Shown here one piece after another: positions 19,656 to 28,160 of a DNA stretch of 64,000 bases; position 1 is the first letter of the stretch; every line of letters starts with the position of its first letter. Source of the DNA: DAOVXM01 sp963746255 (GTDB lineage: Bacteria > Chloroflexota > Anaerolineae > Anaerolineales > UBA4823). The position numbers and the translations under genes were made by a program. The notes under the pieces are model-generated. The model saw only the letters and a list, made by a program, of their open reading frames with translations. It was not told where the DNA came from and made no database searches. The stretch covers positions 186,001-250,000 of the forward strand of contig CAVVAJ010000007.1 of NCBI GenBank assembly GCA_963746255.1, written 5' to 3'.

Positions 19656-20789
19656 TTATTTTCCTGGGATCACCACCATAATTTCATCCCCAAAACATTC
19701 ATATCGGTAGGGCGCATCGTCCATCAGCGTCTTTAATTCGCTCCAGTGCTGCGGTTTGCCCTGCGCAATAGCATACATCAGGTCGCGCGGTAAGACAACA
19801 TCCGAATTCACACCCATCTCCCGGGCGGTCATCTTTCGCCAGCCTTTCAATGCTTCTAACCTCTCCAGGAAGCCGTTGTTCGGGCGCTTATATGCCGGTG
19901 GATGGAGAGGTTCAGCTTGAAGGCCGCGAATAATTGCGCCTAATAAACCTTTCCAATATTGGGTAGCTTGACCGTGTGAGAGACCAGGTGTTTTCACAAG
20001 TTCTTCCCGGTTTCGTGGGCAACGCTCAGCGAGGCTTATCAGGACTTGGTCGTTCATCACTTTGAAGAGCGGGCGGTTCTTACGACGGGCGATTTGATCG
20101 CGAAAAAGACACAATTCCTTGAGCACAGCCGCTTCTTGCGGGTCAAGGTCAAATGCGCCGTTGATCCGCCAACAGTCAGCTGGACGCTTTTCCGTATTGT
20201 GCTCGCTTACCCGGCACAGCCGTATGAAGTCTTCCTCGGCCAGTGGATAACGTCCTTTTGTGATCAGCTCCTGCTTGAGGAGGTCGCGTAGAGCAATCAG
20301 GTAATGAGTGTCCAGCTGGGCGTATTGCAGCATGTGCAGAGGTAGCGGCCGCTGCCCCCAGTTCGCTCGTTGGTATTTTTTTTCTACGGTGACACCGAAT
20401 TCGGCCTTAAGGAGTGAGCCTAAGCCGACTTCCTTCCGACCGAGTGTGCGTGCTGCAACCATTGTGTCGAACAGGTAGGTGAATGTAAATCCGAAATCCC
20501 GTTTCAGGCATATCAGATCGTATTCGGCGGCGTGAAAAATCACTTCAATCTGCGGGCTGCTGAAAATTGGTTCTAAAGAGGAAATATCGTCCAATGCCAA
20601 GGGGTCTACCAAGTAGTCGTTTTGTTGGGTTGAGAATTGGATCAGGCAAACCTGTTCCTGGTAGGCGTATAGGCTGTTCGATTCTGTATCGACGGCGATG
20701 ATCGATTCAAGTGCAAGTTTGTCAACCAGCTGCTTGAATTCGTTAGCTGTGGTGATTAGTTTTGGTGATTTCAATCGTTCTTGGCTCAT
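19656..20789 (-). CDS. rnd: Ribonuclease D (3'-5' exoribonuclease with HRDC domain)
   Basis: The 377-residue protein has the DEDDy exonuclease residues: IAVDTESNS (D, E), HAAEYDLICL (D) and YAQLDTHYLIAL (Y, D). An HRDC-type helical region follows (LFRDQIARRKNRPLFKVMND). RNase D trims the 3' ends of tRNA precursors and other small RNAs in the cytoplasm. The ATG at 20789 is preferred over an upstream TTG. A TATAAT box at 20799-20804 stands ten bases ahead of it with no ribosome site, which suggests a leaderless mRNA. The acetyltransferase gene ends 30 bp upstream. Confidence 0.9.
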   Translation of the reverse strand: MSQERLKSPKLITTANEFKQLVDKLALESIIAVDTESNSLYAYQEQVCLIQFSTQQNDYLVDPLALDDISSLEPIFSSPQIEVIFHAAEYDLICLKRDFGFTFTYLFDTMVAARTLGRKEVGLGSLLKAEFGVTVEKKYQRANWGQRPLPLHMLQYAQLDTHYLIALRDLLKQELITKGRYPLAEEDFIRLCRVSEHNTEKRPADCWRINGAFDLDPQEAAVLKELCLFRDQIARRKNRPLFKVMNDQVLISLAERCPRNREELVKTPGLSHGQATQYWKGLLGAIIRGLQAEPLHPPAYKRPNNGFLERLEALKGWRKMTAREMGVNSDVVLPRDLMYAIAQGKPQHWSELKTLMDDAPYRYECFGDEIMVVIPGK

Positions 20790-20818
20790 TGTAGGGCAAT
20801 TATAGCCCAACTTACCGG

Positions 20819-21286
20819 CTATACCGCCTTATTGAGCACTTTTTCAAATACCAACCCGTTTTCGCCATCCATATAGTATTTTGTCCATACTTCAACCTGC
20901 TGGTAATCGTTGCGCTGGTACAAACTTATCGCGCTCTGGTTAGATGCACGAACAGATAGGCGGACAACGGGAGTTGCTAAACGTTCTTCGCAACTCTGCA
21001 GCATCTTGCTGCCGATGCCTCCCCCATGATAAGCTGGATGCACTGCGATGGTTATTATCCAGCCGATTTTGCTTCTGGGGCGGTAATCACCGGCGATGAA
21101 CCCCACCAATTCTTCTGCTAGTACAGCTTTCAGGCGGATGACATTCGGGAACACCAGCACTCCCAATACTTCCCATATGGGCCATGCATCCTTAGGGAAA
21201 CAGGCCTTCTCTAGGCGATGCACAGCGGATAGATCGCGCCATGTGGCCGCAGTTATCTTTAGCGTTGGTTGGGAGAGTCCGTTCAC
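20819..21286 (-). CDS. GNAT-family N-acetyltransferase (RimI-like)
   Basis: A 155-residue frame from a GTG at 21286 gives a complete GNAT fold: an early LKITAATWRDLSAVHRLEKACF, then VGFIAGDY, and the acetyl-CoA-binding loop IAVHPAYHGGGIGSKML, ending in LYQRNDYQQVEVWTKYY. Such enzymes acetylate protein N-termini or small amines. The frame extends further upstream, but that part overlaps a strong terminator and the 3' end of the SPFH gene, so the downstream start is chosen. Confidence 0.8.
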   Translation of the reverse strand: MNGLSQPTLKITAATWRDLSAVHRLEKACFPKDAWPIWEVLGVLVFPNVIRLKAVLAEELVGFIAGDYRPRSKIGWIITIAVHPAYHGGGIGSKMLQSCEERLATPVVRLSVRASNQSAISLYQRNDYQQVEVWTKYYMDGENGLVFEKVLNKAV

Positions 21287-21300
21287 TAGCTCGTCAGGAA

Positions 21301-21348
21301 CAATAAAAACGCAACACACAGCAGGCTTTTTGCCCGGTGCGTGTTGCG
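21301..21348 (-). terminator. Intrinsic terminator after the nfeD-SPFH pair
   Basis: On the minus strand CGCAACAC pairs with GTGTTGCG around an inner GGGC/GCCT hairpin, followed by TTTTTATTG. It lies 21 bp after the SPFH stop and overlaps the region upstream of the acetyltransferase start. Confidence 0.85.
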
Positions 21349-21368
21349 CGATGGATAAGATTCGCCGG

Positions 21369-22268
21369 CTACCTCTTGAGGCTATCGACGAAATCTCGCA
21401 GCATACTGTTGAATTCCATTGGGAAGATATACTTGGTTGACGCACCCTCCCCGATCGTTTTTAAGGTCTCAAAGTACTGGATGGTCATTGTTTTTGTATC
21501 AACTCCCTGGGCGATTTCGTGAATCTTCTCCAGGGCGGCTGAATAACCTTCTGCCCGCAGTAATTGGGATTGCCGCTCGCCTTCTGCTCGTAAAATCGCG
21601 GATTGTTGTTCACCTTCTGCCCGCAAGATTGCCGCTTGCTTCTCACCTTCTGCTACGTTGATCGCAGCTTCGCGCTGCCCGGTTGACTCCGTCACGAGTG
21701 CGCGCCGGTTGCGTTCTGCGGACATTTGGCGGTTCATGGCGTCGGAGATCTCTCTCGGCGGGGTGATCTCGCGAATTTCTACATTCGTCACTTTCACTCC
21801 CCAACGCTCGGTCACTTCATCGAGCCGTGTTCGCAGCAGGTTGTTAATGCGCTCGCGCTTTGACAGCACATCGTCTAACGATATCCCGCCGATCACCGAA
21901 CGCAATGTGGTGGTTGCCATACCTGCGGCAGCGGATTCGAAGTCGCCAACTTGCAGGACGCTTTCAGTCGGGTCGAGCACCTTGTAGTACCAGATAAAGT
22001 CTACCGAGATCGCGGCGTTATCTTCAGTGATTGAGGTCTGGTGCGGGATTTCACGTACCGCCTCACGCAGATCAACCTTCGTGCCGCGGTCAACGACCGG
22101 GATTAAGAACACAACTCCCGGTCCTTTTGCACCGAGACAGCGTCCCAGACGAAATAGGACTAACCGCTGGTATTCTGGGACGATCCGTATAGCGGTTGCT
22201 AACACCAGAATTGCCAACAGAACGACGGCACCTATCACACATAGTAGTGTACCGCTAACAGTATCCAT
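21369..22268 (-). CDS. SPFH/Band 7 (slipin-type stomatin-like) membrane protein
   Basis: The 299-residue protein has one N-terminal membrane helix (LLCVIGAVVLLAILVLATAI), then the Band 7 domain starting RIVPEYQRLVLFRLGRCLG with GPGVVFLIPVVD, and the typical REITPPREISDAMNRQMSAER. A coiled region follows with tandem RAEGE units (GEKQAAILRAEGEQQSAIL). Slipins oligomerise in membrane microdomains and are encoded with NfeD partners. The start has TAGGAGGT upstream. NfeD is encoded 59 bp upstream on the same strand, so the two form an operon, closed by the terminator at 21301-21348. Confidence 0.93.
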   Translation of the reverse strand: MDTVSGTLLCVIGAVVLLAILVLATAIRIVPEYQRLVLFRLGRCLGAKGPGVVFLIPVVDRGTKVDLREAVREIPHQTSITEDNAAISVDFIWYYKVLDPTESVLQVGDFESAAAGMATTTLRSVIGGISLDDVLSKRERINNLLRTRLDEVTERWGVKVTNVEIREITPPREISDAMNRQMSAERNRRALVTESTGQREAAINVAEGEKQAAILRAEGEQQSAILRAEGERQSQLLRAEGYSAALEKIHEIAQGVDTKTMTIQYFETLKTIGEGASTKYIFPMEFNSMLRDFVDSLKR

Positions 22269-22327
22269 GCTTTACCTCCTAAAAATTGGTTCGATCAAAT
22301 TACTTCTATAGTTGGATATTTTCGGGT

Positions 22328-22960
22328 TTAAGGGCGGCTTTCTTGACTGGGATCAGATTCAACATCTGCTGCTTCTACCACGAGCATAAATCCGTTCCGG
22401 TCGACGACCCGCACCCGGCTGCCGATCGGGATCATTTCTTCGCTATGTGCTGTCCATAACTCTCCATCTACCTGGACCGAACCTTCTTGGTGGATGTTGG
22501 TTTTCGCTTCACCGACCATCCCGATCAGTTGTCCTAAATCGTGTGTCGGGGTCGTACTGTCAGATTCGATGATTTTTACGGCGACAATCCAAAGAAAACT
22601 GCCCACCGCAGCGGATATGATAATGGCCAGGAATGGATTGACGACCGGTTGCCACCAGGGCTCCCCCTGGAACAAGAACACGGAGCCGATGATTAACAGC
22701 AGGATCGAGAGCGCCAGAAAGATTAGCCTGTTTGACCAGCGTACAGCGATGAAGAACAGGATCACACCACTGAAAATTGCGATTAATGCCCATAGATTGA
22801 ACGGGATATTGTATATCTGCCAACCCGAAACGATCAGCATCAGTACTGCGAGTATCTCAAATACAGCCGTACCTGGGGTGAGTATCGCCATTAGAGTAAT
22901 TAAGAACGCCAACACCAAGGTCAGATACGCTACATTGGGGTCAAGAAGAAATTCAAGCAT
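22328..22960 (-). CDS. NfeD-like membrane protein
   Basis: The 210-residue protein has about four membrane helices (VAYLTLVLAFLITLMAILTP through SAAVGSFLWIVAVKII) followed by a C-terminal OB-fold typical of NfeD (LIGMVGEAKTNIHQEGSVQVDGELW...GSRVRVVDRNGFMLVVEAA). It is the short form without the ClpP-like protease domain. NfeD and SPFH proteins work together in membrane organisation. It is the first gene of the pair. Confidence 0.9.
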   Translation of the reverse strand: MLEFLLDPNVAYLTLVLAFLITLMAILTPGTAVFEILAVLMLIVSGWQIYNIPFNLWALIAIFSGVILFFIAVRWSNRLIFLALSILLLIIGSVFLFQGEPWWQPVVNPFLAIIISAAVGSFLWIVAVKIIESDSTTPTHDLGQLIGMVGEAKTNIHQEGSVQVDGELWTAHSEEMIPIGSRVRVVDRNGFMLVVEAADVESDPSQESRP

Positions 22961-23137
22961 GCGGTGATCTCCACAAGTAGATGTATTTGAGAGGTTAATT
23001 TATCTCTCATTATATCTCTAATGAAATTATACACTGATACTAGATCGTAAATACTGGCTAAATAGGTGGGGAAATGGAGATGGGTTTTCTTCATACTGAG
23101 ACCGTTCTAGCCGAAATCTGCATGGTAAGATTGGAGC

Positions 23138-23818
23138 GTGATCATCTTCTACCTCCCAGATGGTGTACCGGTATACCTTTACCCATTTATCGTAGGTATG
23201 GGTGCTACGATAGGATTAGCCTGGTCTGTACTGCGGGCCTCTACCGAAGATAGTATCTCGATTGCCAATGCGGGTTTAGCGGCTATATTGGGCGGCGTGA
23301 TCGGTGGTCGCTTCTTATTCGTACTAATCGATTGGTCCTATTACCATAGTCAGGTGCTGGAAATCTTCCAGCTTTATTTGGGTGGACTATCGTGGATCGG
23401 GGCGCTACTTGGGGCAATCCTATTCACCGCAGGATATGCATTCATCAAACACGTATCTCCCCTCTGGCTGTTAGATTCATTGGTGCCTTTTGCAGGAGTT
23501 GTTGTAATGAGTATTTGGGTGGCAAGCTGGCTGGATGGATATGCCTACGGGGGAGCGGCTGATTGGTGGTGGGCTTTCCCGGCCCGTGATGGGTGGGGCC
23601 GGTTGGCACCGCGCTTCCCAGTACAGATAATTGGCGCGCTGACTGCATTGGGGACTATTTGGGCAGCTGAATTCTTGGCCAAGTATCTTACAGTCCCTGG
23701 GCAGATCGCTGCTGCGGCTGCATTTATGTTGTCGTTGGTTTACTTCTTGTTAGCATTCACCGCGCGGATTATGTGGTGGTTTTTTGGGGAATCCGGATCG
23801 ACGCATTGGTCGCGTTAG
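23138..23818 (+). CDS. Lgt-like polytopic membrane protein, C-terminus probably frameshifted
   Basis: About six membrane helices and the segments LGGVIGGRFLFVLIDW and LYLGGLSWIGALLGAIL recall prolipoprotein diacylglyceryl transferase (GGR and HGGLSxHGG motifs). The histidines of the latter motif are missing, so catalysis is doubtful. After MWWFFG the frame ends in a short polar tail. One base away, another frame continues with a full hydrophobic helix (IDALVALAIVFISGSYLLI) to a TGA near 23880. A single-base loss in the TTTTTTGGGG run at about 23780 would explain this. GTG start. It stands alone, upstream of the nitrilase run. Confidence 0.65.
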   Translation: MIIFYLPDGVPVYLYPFIVGMGATIGLAWSVLRASTEDSISIANAGLAAILGGVIGGRFLFVLIDWSYYHSQVLEIFQLYLGGLSWIGALLGAILFTAGYAFIKHVSPLWLLDSLVPFAGVVVMSIWVASWLDGYAYGGAADWWWAFPARDGWGRLAPRFPVQIIGALTALGTIWAAEFLAKYLTVPGQIAAAAAFMLSLVYFLLAFTARIMWWFFGESGSTHWSR

Positions 23819-23958
23819 CAATTGTGTTCATTTCTGGCAGCTACTTGCTGATCTCTTGGCGGACGCGTGCTGCTGGTTGAGTAGTTAGAATTTTAAACTG
23901 AACCGCAAACTGATAAACACTTGTTACAATATAATCTCAATATCGAGCGAGAGGTGGC

Positions 23959-24813
23959 ATGACCCTGGACATCGCTATCGCACAAATCAATACATACTTG
24001 GGGGATGTGGATAAAAACTTGGATAAGCACCTTTCCCTTATCCGCGCTGCCCAAGGTGCTGACTTGATCGTGTTCCCTGAGTTGTCATTGACAGGTTATG
24101 CGCTTCAGGACCTAGTGCCCAGTGTTGCACTTAAACCTACCCCAGCTGACCCAGTTTTTTCGACGCTGCTTAAAGCCAGCGCGGATATCGATATCGTTGT
24201 TGGTTTCGTTGATGAAGACCTGCGGCACCGCTTCTATATTGCAGCCGCTTATCTATCCCAGGGAGAAATCTTACACGTCCATCACAAGACCTACCTGCCA
24301 ACCTATGGCTTATTCGATGAAGGCCGCTTTTTTGCCTGGGGAGATAAGATACGTGCCTTCGATACCCGTTTCGGCAAGCTTGGGATCTTGATCTGTGAGG
24401 ATTTCTGGCATGCCTCGCCCCCCTATTTACTCTGGCTGGACGGGGCGGATGTATTATTATTCACTTCTGCCTCCCCCGGTCGCGGTTTAACTGATGAGCC
24501 CAAATTAGAATCCGCCCGCTGGGTTGAACATATCAATCAGGCATATGCTAGTTTGTTCACCACTTTTGTTGTGCACGCCAATCGTGTCGGTTTTGAAGAC
24601 GGCTTAAATTTTTGGGGCGGCTCAACGATCTTTGACCCGAATGGCGATTTAATTGCCCAAGGACCTTATTTTAAGGAAGAACTCGTCCATGCAGCAATTG
24701 ACCTAAACCAGCTGCACCGCACCCGGGCGCGCCTGCCTTTACTTCGCGATGAACGCACGTCTTTGGTAGTTCGCGAGTTGAAGCGTATTGTCGCAGGTGA
24801 CAGCTCAAACTAG
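23959..24813 (+). CDS. Carbon-nitrogen hydrolase (nitrilase superfamily), likely the glutaminase partner of NAD synthetase
   Basis: The 284-residue protein carries the nitrilase triad: glutamate in IVFPELSLTGYALQDLV, lysine in HHKTYLPTYGLFDEGRFF, and cysteine in GILICEDFWHAS. The CEDFWH and LPTYGLFDEGRFF sequences are those of the amidase half of glutamine-dependent NAD synthetases rather than of plant nitrilases. A NadE ligase lacking this half is encoded 2.3 kb downstream on the same strand, with a permease and UspA between. The inferred role is releasing ammonia from glutamine for NAD formation. The start is preceded by GAGAGGTGGC. Confidence 0.85.
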   Translation: MTLDIAIAQINTYLGDVDKNLDKHLSLIRAAQGADLIVFPELSLTGYALQDLVPSVALKPTPADPVFSTLLKASADIDIVVGFVDEDLRHRFYIAAAYLSQGEILHVHHKTYLPTYGLFDEGRFFAWGDKIRAFDTRFGKLGILICEDFWHASPPYLLWLDGADVLLFTSASPGRGLTDEPKLESARWVEHINQAYASLFTTFVVHANRVGFEDGLNFWGGSTIFDPNGDLIAQGPYFKEELVHAAIDLNQLHRTRARLPLLRDERTSLVVRELKRIVAGDSSN

Positions 24814-24855
24814 CGTTAAGCGAATACTTCAGAAGATTAAATCAAGTAGACTATT

Positions 24856-26601
24856 GTGGATATGAATAAATTCGTTGCCCAAAGCATCACCAAGCTCCTC
24901 CGAGACCGCAATCGGGTGTATCTATTGCTGTTGTTTATTTGTCTACTGTTGGTATGCCTTCCAGGGGAAGCATCAGCGGCTCCAAACACCCAAGTCAAAC
25001 AATACGATCTCGTGATTTTCGGCCGGGCAGTAGACCCTCAAGGCGAGCCCGTCGAATTGGCTGTAATCAAAGCAATACCAGTTGGTGAAGATGAGCCCAT
25101 GATCGAAACGGAGAGCCAAGAGGATGGATCCTGGATACTAGCTTTTAATGAGATCCCTCATCAAGATATTGAGATTTATGTTGAGCACCCACACTTTTAT
25201 CCCCAAGTGATCAAACTCGGCTTCGCCGAACGCCAGGTTTTAATCGAATCGGGTGTGTATCGATTGGAGGATGTCATCTTGGAGCGGCGCATCTCAGCCG
25301 GTTTCTGGACGGCGACGATTGTCTTCCTTGTGGTGCTGTTATTGATCGCCTTTGAGAAATTGCACAGTACAACTGCAGCTCTCGCTGGATTATCCTTGAT
25401 ATTTATCATATCGTATGTCGGTGGGGCAATTAACCCTAATTTCTTTATATTTACCTTCGAGCGCGGTTTGAGCTACATTAATTGGGAAGTCATCTTCTTA
25501 GTCATGGGGATGATGATTATCATCGCGGTAATTGAAAGGACAGGTATATTCCAGTGGCTAGCTTTCCAGGCATATCGTCTTAGTGGTGGCCGGGCTTGGC
25601 TGTTGGTGCTGATCCTTATGGGGATCACTGCAGTCGCTTCCGCTTTATTGGACAACTTCACAACGATGTTGTTGATGACCCCAATCAGCCTCCAAATTGG
25701 CTTGGCTTTAGGTATCAATCCGTTAGCATTGATAATCCCTGAGATTCTGGCCTCAAATGTTGGCGGGATCAGCACCTTGGTAGGCACACCGACGAATATT
25801 TTAATTGGTGCATATGCTGGTATCGGGTTCAATGATTTCCTTATCAACCAAACGACTGGTGTGGTGATCGCCCTGCTTGCGATGGCTGGATATGTCCTTT
25901 TTCACTACCGCAAGGAGTTCATGAAACAGGGCGCAGCAATCTCCCCCCGGCTTTACGAGAAACTCGAGCAGAACGCTGAAATAGAAGATAAGGGAGCTTT
26001 GTGGAAATCAGGGATTGTCTTCATTCTTGTAATGATCGGTTTTGTATTCGGAGAGCGTATCCATCTTGACTTGGCTGTCACAGCGTTAATGGGCGCTACG
26101 ATTCTGCTTATCTGGCTAAAACCCGATGTTCACCAGATGATCAAAGCGGTGGATTGGACAACACTCGTTTTTTTTATGGCTTTATTCATTATTGTCGGTG
26201 CGATTCAGGAAGTCGGACTGATCAGTTATATCGCCCAAAAGATGGGCGAAGTCATCGGAGATAATCTCGCTTTGGGGATTTTCTTGGTGGTATTTGGTAT
26301 TGGGACGATATCGACTGTGATTGCCAATATCCCATTGGCGGCTTCGATGCTCCCAATTATTAAGTATCTTACCGCCACGATCCCGGGAGCAAACAGTCTG
26401 GTGCTGTACTATGCTTTATCGATGGGAGCAGCCATGGGGGGCAATGGGTTTTTGATCGGTGGGGAAGCTAATCTTGTCACTGCCGGAATCACTAATCAAG
26501 CCAATACGCCGATCACGTTTAAAGAATTTCTAAAGATTGGCTTACCGGTTACCTACATTACACTGACCGTAGGATTCTTGTGGCTGTTGGTGCGATTTTA
26601 G
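24856..26601 (+). CDS. SLC13/ArsB-NhaD-type permease with an N-terminal extracytoplasmic carboxypeptidase-regulatory-like domain
   Basis: Residues 1-45 contain a signal-like helix ending GEASAAPN. Residues 55-145 form a beta-rich domain typical of carboxypeptidase regulatory-like folds (FGRAVDPQGEPVELAVIKA, EDGSWILAFNEIPHQDIEI). From about 150 there are roughly eleven membrane helices. These carry the transporter signatures ALLDNFTTMLLMTPI and LASNVGGISTLVGTPTNILI and the pseudo-symmetric NIPLAASMLPI and GGNGFLIGGEANLV. These permeases move anions or exchange Na+/H+; the substrate is not evident. The added domain is unusual. It lies between the two NAD synthetase partner genes in one run. Confidence 0.88.
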   Translation: MDMNKFVAQSITKLLRDRNRVYLLLLFICLLLVCLPGEASAAPNTQVKQYDLVIFGRAVDPQGEPVELAVIKAIPVGEDEPMIETESQEDGSWILAFNEIPHQDIEIYVEHPHFYPQVIKLGFAERQVLIESGVYRLEDVILERRISAGFWTATIVFLVVLLLIAFEKLHSTTAALAGLSLIFIISYVGGAINPNFFIFTFERGLSYINWEVIFLVMGMMIIIAVIERTGIFQWLAFQAYRLSGGRAWLLVLILMGITAVASALLDNFTTMLLMTPISLQIGLALGINPLALIIPEILASNVGGISTLVGTPTNILIGAYAGIGFNDFLINQTTGVVIALLAMAGYVLFHYRKEFMKQGAAISPRLYEKLEQNAEIEDKGALWKSGIVFILVMIGFVFGERIHLDLAVTALMGATILLIWLKPDVHQMIKAVDWTTLVFFMALFIIVGAIQEVGLISYIAQKMGEVIGDNLALGIFLVVFGIGTISTVIANIPLAASMLPIIKYLTATIPGANSLVLYYALSMGAAMGGNGFLIGGEANLVTAGITNQANTPITFKEFLKIGLPVTYITLTVGFLWLLVRF

Positions 26602-26628
26602 CGCTGAGTATTATAGGAGGTAGAACTG

Positions 26629-27087
26629 ATGGTAGACGTGATCTTGTGCCCAACACGCGGGGGGACAGCCAGCTATCCAAACCAAGACCGTGCGATCGTG
26701 ATCGCAAAAGAGCGCGGGTCCGAGCTGTTATTTTTGTATATCACGAATGTTGAATTCCTTGATCATACAGCACTCGCAAAGACCGTCGATTTAGAAGCTG
26801 AAATGGATGAGATGGGTGAGTTCATGCTTACTATGGCGGTGGAAAGAGCTGAAAAAGAAGGTGTTAATGCTAGAATGGCAGTACGCAGAGGGTTGTTTCG
26901 GGAAGTCATCAGCGAGATGATTGATGATTTCGATATCGATTGTGTTGTTCTGGGCAGCTCGTCCGGAGGCACCGGTGTTATCACGGAGGAATATATTCAC
27001 AAGTTGATGGAGACAGTCAGTTGTGAAACCGGTGTCGAGTTTATTGTTGTAGATCAAGGAGAGATTGTTCGAATATACAAATCATGA
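26629..27087 (+). CDS. Universal stress protein (UspA family)
   Basis: The 152-residue protein has the Usp alpha/beta fold: ILCPTRGGTASYPNQDRAIVIAKERGSELLFLYI at the start, and the ATP-binding type loop in CVVLGSSSGGTGVITEEY near the end. The G-x2-G-x9-G pattern is only partly kept. AGGAGGT precedes the ATG. It follows the permease by 27 bp, and its TGA overlaps the ATG of nadE, so it is translated with both. Usp domains often regulate neighbouring transporters. Confidence 0.85.
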   Translation: MVDVILCPTRGGTASYPNQDRAIVIAKERGSELLFLYITNVEFLDHTALAKTVDLEAEMDEMGEFMLTMAVERAEKEGVNARMAVRRGLFREVISEMIDDFDIDCVVLGSSSGGTGVITEEYIHKLMETVSCETGVEFIVVDQGEIVRIYKS

Positions 27088-27905
27088 GCGACTTACGGAT
27101 TAATACCGAGCTAGCAACTAAAATATTGACTGGTTTTATCCACACCGAGTTGACACGGGCGGGTTTCAACCGAGCGGTGATCGGTTTGTCAGGTGGGGTT
27201 GACTCCGCCTTATCCTGCTTTCTGGCAGCAAAAGCATTAGGCCCTGAGAATGTCCTAGCTGTCCGAATGCCGTACAGAAATTCGTCTTCTGAATCTCTGG
27301 CTCACGCTCAACTGGTCATCAATCAACTGGGGGTGAAAGACATCACGATCGCAATTACTGAAATTGTCGACCCGCTCTTCGGATTACTCCCAGATACCAC
27401 CCAGCTGCGGCGTGGAAACATTATGGCTCGGGTGCGGATGGCCATTCTTTTTGACCAGTCTGAAAGTTTCCATGGATTAGTTGTGGGTACCGGGAATAAA
27501 ACCGAGATCTTGCTCGGATACACAACACTTTATGGTGATTCTGCCAGCGCCTTGAACCCAATTGGAGATCTGTACAAGACACAAGTGCGGCAATTAGCTT
27601 TATCTTTGGGGGTTCCTGAGGTAATTGTCATGAAACCGCCATCAGCCGATTTATGGCCCGGTCAAACCGATGAAGATGAACTTGGATTTACATACGATCA
27701 GGCTGATAATTTATTGTATTTGTTGATCGATCAACGCTATTCACCTGCCGACTGTGTTTCCGCCGGCTTTTCTGAGAGCCTCGTTTCGACTGTGATCGAA
27801 CGCATCCGCCGCAATCATTTTAAACATGTATTTCCCCCCATCGCGAAGCTCACCAACCGGACGATCGGCTACGATTTTCTTTACCTGCGCGACTGGGGCA
27901 CATAA
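27084..27905 (+). CDS. nadE: NAD(+) synthetase, ammonia-type ligase
   Basis: The 273-residue protein has the PP-loop motif GLSGGVDSALSCFLA, the LAVRMPYRNSS segment, and the GTGNKTEILLGYTTLYGDSA motif that binds deamido-NAD. It matches ammonia-dependent NadE in length. It converts nicotinic acid adenine dinucleotide to NAD in the cytoplasm with ATP and ammonia. The first codon overlaps the stop of uspA (ATGA), showing translational coupling. The separate nitrilase at the head of the run probably supplies ammonia. C-terminal PPIAKLTNRTIGYDFLYLRDWG is typical. Confidence 0.93.
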   Translation: MSDLRINTELATKILTGFIHTELTRAGFNRAVIGLSGGVDSALSCFLAAKALGPENVLAVRMPYRNSSSESLAHAQLVINQLGVKDITIAITEIVDPLFGLLPDTTQLRRGNIMARVRMAILFDQSESFHGLVVGTGNKTEILLGYTTLYGDSASALNPIGDLYKTQVRQLALSLGVPEVIVMKPPSADLWPGQTDEDELGFTYDQADNLLYLLIDQRYSPADCVSAGFSESLVSTVIERIRRNHFKHVFPPIAKLTNRTIGYDFLYLRDWGT

Positions 27906-28160
27906 TATTCAGATAGTTGGCACCAAATTTTTTAATCCCCCTTTGTTTTACAAATAAATTTCCAAATGGATAAATCGCGGCATAACTAGACGATAATGAC
28001 AGCGTGATTTAGCCGACCTTTACGCCACTTTCATAAGGGATTTATAGCGAAATCATACTGCTGGTGCTATATTGGCTCAAGCAGAAGAAATTCTTAAGGC
28101 AGCTTGCTACAGCATTAAGGGTTTATTTGGTTGGTGGAGCTGGTATTTTAGCTGATAAAC

